Source of the DNA: JABCPE02 sp963521545
GTDB taxonomy: Bacteria > Bacteroidota > Bacteroidia > Flavobacteriales > Weeksellaceae
DNA: 14,586 nucleotides
Assembly (NCBI GenBank): GCA_963521545.1
Contig: CAUQVP010000040.1
Span: forward strand, 1-14,586
Reading direction: 5' to 3'
Numbering within the stretch: position 1 is the first letter of the stretch; each line of letters starts with the position of its first letter. Below are positions 8,484-14,541 of the stretch, one piece after another. The notes below the pieces were generated by a model. It ran no database searches. It saw only the letters and a program-made list of their open reading frames with translations, and was not told the origin of the DNA. Position numbers and translations under genes: made by a program.

Positions 8484-8517
8484 AATAAGCTCTATTTTTG
8501 TAGGGCTTATTTTTTTT
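8484..8517 (+). terminator. Rho-independent terminator of the gyrA-TPR unit
   Basis: An 11-pair stem (AATAAGCTCTA 8484-8494 with TAGGGCTTATT 8501-8511, one G-T pair) around the 6-base loop TTTTTG, followed by T through 8517. It begins 9 bases after the TPR stop codon. Upstream A residues could extend the stem and make it partly bidirectional. Confidence 0.9.
8493..8500 (+). promoter_or_regulatory. Possible -7 box (TATTTTTG) inside the terminator loop
   Basis: An exact TAnnTTTG match made of the last two bases of the terminator's left arm and its loop, 32 bases before the ATG of the lipoprotein gene. No good -33 TTG lies 16-23 bases upstream, so this is only a candidate promoter. Confidence 0.35.
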
Positions 8518-8532
8518 AAAAATAAAAACCTT

Positions 8533-9213
8533 ATGAAAAAGATTATTTTATTCCATTTGCTTTGTTTATTATCTTCATGCAATGGACAGGACAAAAAAAC
8601 AGAAATAAAAAACGAGCAGATAAAAGCCGAAAAAAAGTTTGATATCAAACGATTTAATGAAAATAAGAAAAGCGGAGAATATATTTATACTGACAGCTTG
8701 GGAAATCAGGTGACGGAAATTACTACCAAAAGAGGTTATGGGCGTTATGTGTCTTTAAAAAATGAATTCAATGTAAAATTTCTTTATCATTTCTATTCTA
8801 CAGGAATCCTAAAAGAAGAAGGTAAAGTTTTTGATGGAGGAGGTTTTCGTATAGGAACATGGAATTTCTATGATGAAAAAGGCATCCTAACAAAGAGCAT
8901 AGATTATGACAAGCCTTTTGAAAAATATCCATTAGAGAAGGTTTTGGCGTATATGAAAAGCCGTAAAGCGGAATTATTAGGCATGTATACAAGGATATAT
9001 AGAAAAATTGATGAAAAAGAAGTTCCCATGTGGTATATCAGCTGGGATGCTCATCAGAGAACCAAAGAAGACTGTATCACAATGGTTAATATAGAAATAG
9101 ATGCTCAAAAAGGCGAAATTGTCAAAGAATACCATTCCTTCTTCTGGGAATACAATAATCCTTATGATAAAGTTCCTGCTCCTGTAATTATCTTTGATAA
9201 AACCAAAAAATAA
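8533..9213 (+). CDS. Lipoprotein with MORN-like (YwqK-type) repeats
   Basis: A 226-residue predicted lipoprotein. The N-terminus MKKIILFHLLCLLSSC is a type II signal sequence with lipobox L13-S-S-C16, followed by NGQDKKTEIK. Residues about 47-120 contain short beta-hairpin units resembling the MORN_2/YwqK pattern (FYSTGILKEEGKVFDGG, IGTWNFYDEKGILTK). The C-terminal half (130-226) is mixed alpha/beta and resembles nothing I can name. Function is unknown; such proteins are often surface or periplasmic, and the YwqK antitoxin-like name some databases use is not supported by any toxin gene here. The gene lies between a terminator and the palindrome-controlled promoter at 9247-9276, so it is probably a single-gene unit. 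Confidence 0.75.
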   Translation: MKKIILFHLLCLLSSCNGQDKKTEIKNEQIKAEKKFDIKRFNENKKSGEYIYTDSLGNQVTEITTKRGYGRYVSLKNEFNVKFLYHFYSTGILKEEGKVFDGGGFRIGTWNFYDEKGILTKSIDYDKPFEKYPLEKVLAYMKSRKAELLGMYTRIYRKIDEKEVPMWYISWDAHQRTKEDCITMVNIEIDAQKGEIVKEYHSFFWEYNNPYDKVPAPVIIFDKTKK

Positions 9214-9246
9214 GTAATTTTTAACGCTAAAAAACAATTAAATAAT

Positions 9247-9276
9247 TTTGATTTTTCAAAATAAATATTAACTTTG
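9247..9276 (+). promoter_or_regulatory. Promoter of the membrane/regulator cluster
   Basis: TTTG (9247-9250), an 18-base spacer and TAACTTTG (9269-9276) match the Bacteroidota TTTG/TAnnTTTG promoter on both elements with normal spacing; it is the best promoter in the window. It predicts transcription starting around 9283, about 12 bases before the ATG at 9295. Its -7 box is also the left arm of the palindrome at 9270-9288. Confidence 0.75.
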
Positions 9277-9288
9277 CAATTCAAAGTT
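9270..9288. promoter_or_regulatory. Palindromic operator, copy 1
   Basis: A perfect inverted repeat, AACTTTG-N5-CAAAGTT, directly followed by CTTT (9289-9292). It covers the promoter's -7 box and predicted start point, the right place for a repressor to block RNA polymerase. The same element occurs at 10235-10257, identical at 21 of 23 positions. The likely ligand is the winged-helix protein encoded at 9924-10214; that assignment is inferred from position. Confidence 0.65.
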
Positions 9289-9294
9289 CTTTTT

Positions 9295-9912
9295 ATGGAT
9301 ACTAAAAATTATCAAGAAGATTTATCTCACATTCGCTCTATTATGGAGAAAAGTTCCCGTTTTATCTCTCTGAGTGGGCTTTCAGGAGTTTTTGTAGGGA
9401 TTTTTGCTATTTTGGGAGCGGTGTATGTGTTTTTCGCTTTTGAAAGGGAAGGGATTAGCTATTTTGACAGATATCCTAAATTTTATGATTTTAATTTTAT
9501 ATCCGAACTGATTTTAGTTGCCCTTGTCGTGCTTGTTTTCTCTTTGGCTGCGGCAGTTTTTTTCACAGTGAGAAAGAGTAAAAGAAAAGAACTTCCCATC
9601 TGGACTACATCTACTAAACTTCTGATAATCAATTTTTCTATTCCGTTGGTTACTGGGGGAATTTTTTGTTTGGGGCTTCTTTTTCATCATTTTTATGCAT
9701 TTTTAGCGCCTTGTACATTGATTTTTTATGGATTGTCCCTTATCAATGCTTCTAAATACACTTATTCTGACATTAGATATTTAGGGATTTGTGAGGTTAT
9801 TTTAGGCTTGCTCTCATCATTTTTGTTGGGCTATGGATTGGTATTCTGGGCGTTAGGATTTGGGTTGTTGCATATTATTTATGGGCTTATTTTGTATAAA
9901 AAATATCAATAA
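9295..9912 (+). CDS. Conserved six-helix membrane protein of unknown function
   Basis: A 205-residue inner-membrane protein. A cytoplasmic-looking N-terminus (SHIRSIMEKSSRFISLSGLS, residues 11-30) leads into about six hydrophobic segments: 27-49, 69-92, 108-130, 133-151, 161-180 and 183-201. The 'SRFISLSGLSG' entry motif is one I associate with a conserved Bacteroidota family usually found beside a small winged-helix regulator, as here; no biochemical role is known to me. An in-frame TTG at 9274 lies within the promoter's -7 box and cannot be the start if that promoter is right; ATG at 9295 is chosen. The regulator starts 11 bases after its stop, so the two are surely co-transcribed. Confidence 0.75.
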   Translation: MDTKNYQEDLSHIRSIMEKSSRFISLSGLSGVFVGIFAILGAVYVFFAFEREGISYFDRYPKFYDFNFISELILVALVVLVFSLAAAVFFTVRKSKRKELPIWTTSTKLLIINFSIPLVTGGIFCLGLLFHHFYAFLAPCTLIFYGLSLINASKYTYSDIRYLGICEVILGLLSSFLLGYGLVFWALGFGLLHIIYGLILYKKYQ

Positions 9913-9923
9913 TTTTAGTGAAA

Positions 9924-10214
9924 ATGTTTAATATCAATCAACTCAATAAGGAATTTGAAAGTCGCGTAAGGCTGGGCATCATGTCTGTCCTTATCGTGAA
10001 TGACTGGGTTGATTTCAGTGAAATGAAAAACCTCCTTAACATCACTGATGGTAACTTGGCGAGCCACAGCACAGCCCTTGAAAAATCAGGATATATAGAG
10101 GTGAAAAAAGAATTCGTTGGCAAAAAACCGAAAACTTCCTATCGTGTTACACAATCGGGGAGAGAGGCTTTTAACCAGCATATCAATACTTTAGAAAAAT
10201 TATTGAAAAAATAA
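9924..10214 (+). CDS. Small winged-helix transcriptional regulator (MarR/ArsR-like fold)
   Basis: A 96-residue, single-domain DNA-binding protein of the winged helix-turn-helix type. FSEMKNLLNI (31-40) forms the first helix of the HTH and TDGNLASHSTALEKSGYI (41-58) the recognition helix. EVKKEFVGKKPKTSYRVT (59-76) forms the basic wing, and a C-terminal helix (80-96) is likely to dimerise. There is no sensor domain or metal-binding cysteine, so any signal must come through dimerisation or a partner such as the adjacent membrane proteins. An in-frame GTG at 9918 would add two residues; ATG at 9924 is preferred. The gene sits between two copies of the AACTTTG-N5-CAAAGTT palindrome, one over its own operon promoter, which points to autoregulation and control of the downstream membrane gene. 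Confidence 0.85.
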   Translation: MFNINQLNKEFESRVRLGIMSVLIVNDWVDFSEMKNLLNITDGNLASHSTALEKSGYIEVKKEFVGKKPKTSYRVTQSGREAFNQHINTLEKLLKK

Positions 10215-10234
10215 TTATATTTTTTTTGCTTTCA

Positions 10235-10253
10235 AACTTTGAAATACAAAGTT
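10235..10253. promoter_or_regulatory. Palindromic operator, copy 2
   Basis: The same AACTTTG-N5-CAAAGTT palindrome as at 9270-9288, again followed by CTTT. It lies 33 bases before the ATG of the DUF4153-like gene. Here it is embedded in further symmetry: TTCAAA-C-TTTGAA (10231-10243) and CAAAG-TT-CTTTG (10247-10258), giving four half-site-like units. AAACTTTG (10234-10241) is one mismatch from the -7 consensus and in the same register as in copy 1, but no -33 element is evident. Confidence 0.65.
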
Positions 10254-10286
10254 CTTTGAATAGTTAATTTTAAATTTTTAAATATT

Positions 10287-11705
10287 ATGAAAACACATCA
10301 TTTAATTATGCTGACTACAGCAGTAGCTACAGCGATGTTTTACAGAGAATCTTTTGGCTTAAATGTGGGATTATTAGCTATTTTTCTCAGTGTTATCACT
10401 TTGGTAAAAACACATAAAAAAAGAAAAAACAGAGAGTTTTTTATCATTTTAGTGTTGTCCATTTTGTCGGCTTTTGCTTTTATGTGGTATGGGGATTTCG
10501 TTTCGTTTTTGGCGGTTTCTTTTTCCTTGCTGCTGCTGAGATTTAAGTCAAAATATAGAAGACTCAAAAGCATTCTGGCTGTCCCGATAGCAACGATGAA
10601 TAATATCGCTTTTCCGTATCGTTTCTTTGATTTTAATACATGGATTATCAGAGATGAAAACTCTAAATTTAATTTCAAATCGATCATTATTTTAGTAATC
10701 CCAATCCTGTTTTTCTTATTCTTTTTCTGGATTTATAGTATGGGAAGTTCCATATTTTCAGAGGTTTATCTTTATGAATTGGACATTGATGGCTGGTTTT
10801 TCGTGGTGGCTGGTCTGGCATTTTATTTTTCGTTTGGTTATTGGAATTTTTCAGGGGCAAAATTTTTCTTGCGCCGAAATCAATTTTTGCAAAATGATTT
10901 TTCAGAAAGAGTTAAAAATCAGAAATTTACACCAATGTTAGAGTTTTTAGATCTTGATTCTGAAAGAAAAATAGGTGTGCTGACTTTTGTTCTGCTCAAT
11001 CTTCTTTTGCTGGTTTTTATTTTAGTTTTTAATTATGAACAGTTTTTCCAAGTTGATACGGACAGGCTGGCAAATCTTTCTGCAGACACGCACAGCCGTG
11101 TAAATGTGGTCATTTTGTCCATCGTGATGGCAGTTTTACTATTGATGCTTTACTTTAGGTCTTATTTTAACTTTGATGATAAATCATTGCTACTTAAAAA
11201 GTTAGCTAAAATGTGGATAGTTCTTAACTCTTTACTTGTTCTTTCCGCCCTCATCAAAAACACTGAATACATCTACCACTGGGGGCTTACCTACAAAAGG
11301 CTGGGAGTTTATGCTTTTCTTATATTGTCTGTTATTGGTCTGATATTCACTTATTTAAAGATAGAGCACAGAAAAACCAATTTCTATCTTTTTAACCAAA
11401 TGATTTGGTATTTCTACGGAACGCTTTTGCTTTGCAGCTTCGTAAACTGGGGTTATCTGGGGACATTTTACAATATAAAAGTTCAGAAAGTAAGTGATTT
11501 TGATGCTGTTTATGAATTTGATTTTAATGATTCTCTGCTTTGGGAATATTATCCTGATGAAATTTATTTCACTTATCGTTTTGATTATATTAAAAGTCAA
11601 AAAGATGAAAGATTTTTGTCCAAAGTGCTTTATTATCAATTTATTAACCTTCCTGATGAAAAACCAGTCTCAAGCATAGAATTACCCAATGAAAAACAAA
11701 ACTAA
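10287..11705 (+). CDS. Polytopic membrane protein, DUF4153/DUF4173-like
   Basis: A 472-residue integral membrane protein with roughly ten or eleven hydrophobic segments (about 5-20, 22-40, 51-68, 70-85, 131-150, 169-186, 230-249, 272-290, 306-323, 337-357, 371-392) and a soluble C-terminal tail of about 75 residues. The EYIYHWGLTYKRLGVYAFL stretch (327-345) is characteristic of the DUF4153/DUF4173 family as I know it. Function is unknown. Its start lies 72 bases after the regulator's stop, with the second palindrome in between, so it may be read through from the upstream promoter, from its own, or both. No terminator of convincing strength separates the genes. gpmI follows after 41 bases. Confidence 0.75.
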   Translation: MKTHHLIMLTTAVATAMFYRESFGLNVGLLAIFLSVITLVKTHKKRKNREFFIILVLSILSAFAFMWYGDFVSFLAVSFSLLLLRFKSKYRRLKSILAVPIATMNNIAFPYRFFDFNTWIIRDENSKFNFKSIIILVIPILFFLFFFWIYSMGSSIFSEVYLYELDIDGWFFVVAGLAFYFSFGYWNFSGAKFFLRRNQFLQNDFSERVKNQKFTPMLEFLDLDSERKIGVLTFVLLNLLLLVFILVFNYEQFFQVDTDRLANLSADTHSRVNVVILSIVMAVLLLMLYFRSYFNFDDKSLLLKKLAKMWIVLNSLLVLSALIKNTEYIYHWGLTYKRLGVYAFLILSVIGLIFTYLKIEHRKTNFYLFNQMIWYFYGTLLLCSFVNWGYLGTFYNIKVQKVSDFDAVYEFDFNDSLLWEYYPDEIYFTYRFDYIKSQKDERFLSKVLYYQFINLPDEKPVSSIELPNEKQN

Positions 11706-11746
11706 AATCAATAATTTTTCGTAAATTAGCAGTAAAATTATAAGAA

Positions 11747-13273
11747 ATGTCAAAAAAAGTTTTACTCGCAATATTAGACGGCTGGGGATTGGCTGAAAAT
11801 CCCGAAGTATGTGCAATTACCAAGGCTCACACGCCATTTGTGGACAGCTGCTATCAGAAATATCCTCACACTCAGCTGCATGCATCAGGCTTGGAAGTGG
11901 GGCTTCCCGAAGGACAAATCGGTAATTCCGAAGTAGGACATATGAATTTGGGCGCGGGAAGGGTTGTCTATCAGAACCTTACGAGGCTGAATTTAGCTGT
12001 GAAAAATGGAACTTTGGGTAAAGAAAAACCTATTCAAGAGGCATTTTTACACGCACAGAAAAACAATAAAAATGTTCATCTTCTTGGGCTGTTGTCTGAT
12101 GGCGGTGTTCATTCGCATATCACTCATTTAGAGGCTCTTCTGGATGAAGCGAAAGATTTGGGATTGAAAAATGTTTTCGTTCATGCCTTTACTGATGGGC
12201 GTGACTGCGACCCGCACAGAGGGAAAGTTTTTATAAAAGAGATTCAGGAATATTTAGCTAAAACTACTGGAAAACTGGCTACTGTCATAGGGCGTTTTTT
12301 TGCGATGGATAGAGACAAACGCTGGGAAAGGGTAAAAAAAGCCTACGATGCCTTGGTCAATGGAGTGGGGGTAAAAACACAAAATGCGCTGGAAGCGGTG
12401 GAAAATTCTTACCAAAATAATGTTTTGGATGAATTTATCGAGCCGATTATTTTAACTGATGAAAACCAAAATCCTGTGGGAAATATTCAGGAAGGCGATG
12501 TTGTTATTTTCTACAATTTCCGTACGGATAGAGGCCGCGAACTTACAGAAGTTCTTTCGCAGAAGGATTTTCCAGAATTTGGAATGAAAAAACTGAATCT
12601 CTATTTTGTGACAATGACCAACTATGACAGAGATTTTGAAAATATCAAAATCGTCTATGATGAAGAAATCATCCACGAAACCTTGGGGGAAGTTTTGGAG
12701 AGAGAGGGAAAATCCCAGATCAGAATAGCCGAAACCGAAAAATATCCTCATGTGACATTCTTCTTTTCAGGAGGGCGCGAAACCGAATTTGAAAACGAAA
12801 AAAGAATCCTCTGCCCAAGCCCTAGGGATGTGAAAACTTATGATTTAAAGCCTGAAATGGCGGCTTTTGATATTCGTAATGCCATCATTCCAGAATTGCA
12901 GAAACAGACAGCAGATTTTATTTGTCTGAATTTTGCTAACCCTGATATGGTGGGACACACAGGCGTTTTTGATGCTGTGGTAAAAGCCTGCGAAGTGGTA
13001 GATGAATGCATAAAAGAGGTAGCCAATACAGCCTATGAAAACGGCTATACGGTGCTTATCCTTGCTGACCATGGGAATTCAGACTATATGATAAACGAAG
13101 ATGGTTCGCCTAATACCAACCATACCACCAGTTTAGTTCCTCTGATAGTAATGGACAAAGACAAAAAATGGCAGCTCAAAAGAGGAAAACTAGGCGATGT
13201 AGCGCCTACCATTCTCCACATTATGGGAATAAAAATTCCTAAAAAAATGACAGGAGAGGTATTGGTTTCATAA
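11747..13273 (+). CDS. gpmI: 2,3-bisphosphoglycerate-independent phosphoglycerate mutase
   Basis: Interconverts 3-phosphoglycerate and 2-phosphoglycerate in glycolysis and gluconeogenesis through a phosphoserine intermediate, using two metal ions (usually Mn2+). The 508-residue length is typical. Alkaline-phosphatase-superfamily motifs are all present: metal ligand D11 in ILDGWG, nucleophile S61 in GQIGNSEVGHMNLG, SDGGVHSH, TDGRDCDP, GRFFAMDRDKRW, YNFRTDRGRE, FFFSGGRETEF, ANPDMVGHTG, and ADHGNSDYM with D441 and H442. The enzyme is cytoplasmic. The upstream gap of 41 bases shows only a weak -7 candidate (TAAATTAG, 11722-11729). The last codons contain the -33 element of the next gene's promoter. 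Confidence 0.98.
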   Translation: MSKKVLLAILDGWGLAENPEVCAITKAHTPFVDSCYQKYPHTQLHASGLEVGLPEGQIGNSEVGHMNLGAGRVVYQNLTRLNLAVKNGTLGKEKPIQEAFLHAQKNNKNVHLLGLLSDGGVHSHITHLEALLDEAKDLGLKNVFVHAFTDGRDCDPHRGKVFIKEIQEYLAKTTGKLATVIGRFFAMDRDKRWERVKKAYDALVNGVGVKTQNALEAVENSYQNNVLDEFIEPIILTDENQNPVGNIQEGDVVIFYNFRTDRGRELTEVLSQKDFPEFGMKKLNLYFVTMTNYDRDFENIKIVYDEEIIHETLGEVLEREGKSQIRIAETEKYPHVTFFFSGGRETEFENEKRILCPSPRDVKTYDLKPEMAAFDIRNAIIPELQKQTADFICLNFANPDMVGHTGVFDAVVKACEVVDECIKEVANTAYENGYTVLILADHGNSDYMINEDGSPNTNHTTSLVPLIVMDKDKKWQLKRGKLGDVAPTILHIMGIKIPKKMTGEVLVS

Positions 13274-13288
13274 AATTTCTTACCTTTG
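13262..13288 (+). promoter_or_regulatory. Promoter of the DUF7935-like gene and ppa
   Basis: TTG (13262-13264), a 16-base spacer and TACCTTTG (13281-13288) fit the Bacteroidota promoter consensus, with spacing about one base short of the usual range. Transcription would start near 13295 and give a leader of about 15 bases before ATG at 13310. The -33 element lies inside the 3' end of gpmI. Confidence 0.65.
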
Positions 13289-13309
13289 CACACTTTTGAT
13301 TTTTTAAAA

Positions 13310-13819
13310 ATGAGCAATTTTGATGACCTACTGCCTTATGGTTTTGCTTTAATCGTGGCAGTTCCTTTTGTGATATTACTGAGACAGTTTGTGTTTCAGT
13401 TCATTAAGTTGAAAAACAGAGAATTGAGCATTATTTCAGGGAAATCAAATGCACAGATAAGATTGCAGGCGTATGAAAGAATGACTTTGTTTTTGGAGAG
13501 AATGAAGCCTTCTAACTTGGTTCAAAAGTTTGATAAGGAATTGGCTGCTGTGGAATTTGTGTTTTTGGTGGAAAAAAATATTATGGAAGAATTCGAGTAT
13601 AATGCTTCACAACAGCTTTATATCAGTCAAGATTCTTGGAATAATATTTTAAATTCTAAAAATAATGTTCTACAGCTTCTCCACAAGACTTTGGAAAACA
13701 GCCCAAATGCTTCTTTGCAGGAGTTTAAAACTCTGTTTTTGATGGGGTATTTGGATGGCGAGGATTATATTTCGGATACTATCCAAAACCTTAGAAATGA
13801 AATAAGTAGAATAATTTAA
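13310..13819 (+). CDS. Membrane-anchored conserved protein of unknown function (DUF7935-like)
   Basis: A 169-residue protein with one N-terminal transmembrane helix (about 10-31, GFALIVAVPFVILLRQFVFQ) and a mostly helical cytoplasmic domain. Conserved-looking features are RLQAYERMTLFLERMKPSNL (51-70) and EEFEYNASQQLYIS (93-106). I associate these with a flavobacterial family listed as DUF7935, an identification I cannot verify. An in-frame TTG at 13286 lies within the -7 box TACCTTTG, so ATG at 13310 is the true start if that promoter is used. ppa begins 16 bases after the stop with no promoter between, so the two genes form an operon. The context does not reveal a function. Confidence 0.75.
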   Translation: MSNFDDLLPYGFALIVAVPFVILLRQFVFQFIKLKNRELSIISGKSNAQIRLQAYERMTLFLERMKPSNLVQKFDKELAAVEFVFLVEKNIMEEFEYNASQQLYISQDSWNNILNSKNNVLQLLHKTLENSPNASLQEFKTLFLMGYLDGEDYISDTIQNLRNEISRII

Positions 13820-13835
13820 AAATAAATATAGTATA

Positions 13836-14447
13836 ATGATTCCAACTTTTAAAGCACATCCTTGGCATGGAATTTCAGCTGGGGAAAAAGCACCAGATGT
13901 AGTTAATGTTTTTGTGGAAATAGTTCCATCAGATACTATTAAATATGAAATCGATAAAGAAAGCGGACATCTAAAAGTAGACAGACCGCAGAAATTTTCT
14001 AATATAATTCCTGCTCTATATGGCTTTGTTCCAAGAACTTACTGCGATGAGAGAGTAAAGGAACTTGCAGTGAAAAGAGGCGCTTCTGACATTACGGAAG
14101 GAGACCACGATCCGCTAGATATCTGTGTATTGAGCAGCCACAATGTTCCTGTTGGTGGTATTTTGCTGGAAGCAGTGCCAATCGGTGGGTTTAAGATGAT
14201 AGACAAAGGCGAGGCTGATGATAAAATCGTAGCTGTATTAGTAGGCGACCAGTCTTATGGGCACATCAAAGATATTTCAGAACTTCCTAAGGCTGAAGTA
14301 GATAGATTAATGCACTATTTCTTGACTTATAAAAATCTTCCTGGTGAGCCTGTGGCGTGTAGAATAGATGAAGTCTATGATGCTAAACACGCAAAAGAAG
14401 TTATCAAAGCATCTCAAGAAGATTATCAAGAGAAATATAAAGGATAA
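13836..14447 (+). CDS. ppa: Inorganic pyrophosphatase, class I, with an insertion
   Basis: A cytoplasmic Mg2+-dependent enzyme that hydrolyses pyrophosphate to two phosphates and so drives biosynthetic reactions forward. At 203 residues it is longer than E. coli Ppa. By alignment to E. coli by eye, active-site residues are kept: K36 and E38 in IKYEID, R50, Y62 in LYGFVP, D90, D92 and D95 in the metal motif, D123, D128 and K130 (MIDKGEADDK), and Y165-K166. Two differences stand out: the metal signature reads DHDPLDI, with histidine at its second position, and about 19 extra residues lie between YGFVP and that motif (68-88). I believe both are group traits of Bacteroidota enzymes. A strong terminator follows 7 bases after the stop. 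Confidence 0.96.
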   Translation: MIPTFKAHPWHGISAGEKAPDVVNVFVEIVPSDTIKYEIDKESGHLKVDRPQKFSNIIPALYGFVPRTYCDERVKELAVKRGASDITEGDHDPLDICVLSSHNVPVGGILLEAVPIGGFKMIDKGEADDKIVAVLVGDQSYGHIKDISELPKAEVDRLMHYFLTYKNLPGEPVACRIDEVYDAKHAKEVIKASQEDYQEKYKG

Positions 14448-14454
14448 AATAATG

Positions 14455-14498
14455 AAAAATTACTTGGAAAAACTTTCTGAGTAATTTTTTTATTTTTT
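14455..14498 (+). terminator. Rho-independent terminator after ppa
   Basis: AAAAATTACT (14455-14464) pairs perfectly with AGTAATTTTT (14480-14489), and six more inner pairs (two of them G-U) close it to a 3-base loop (14471-14473). T-rich sequence continues to 14498. Because the outer stem is A/T, it may act in both directions. Confidence 0.88.
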
Positions 14499-14541
14499 AA
14501 TGTAAATATTTTGTAAATTGGCTAACTCAATAAAAAATAAA

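Noticed and set aside
10206..10227. Hairpin after the regulator gene as a terminator
   Set aside because: The eight-pair stem is made only of A and T in a very A/T-rich gap, so its stability is low and chance occurrence likely.
11494..11679. Second forward-strand open frame (61 codons) inside the DUF4153-like gene
   Set aside because: The translation is a low-complexity run of I, L, M and K from an A/T-rich region read in another frame, with no start signal of its own.
11722..11729. TAAATTAG as a gpmI promoter
   Set aside because: It deviates from TAnnTTTG in the conserved TTTG core and has no -33 partner, so not listed as a feature.
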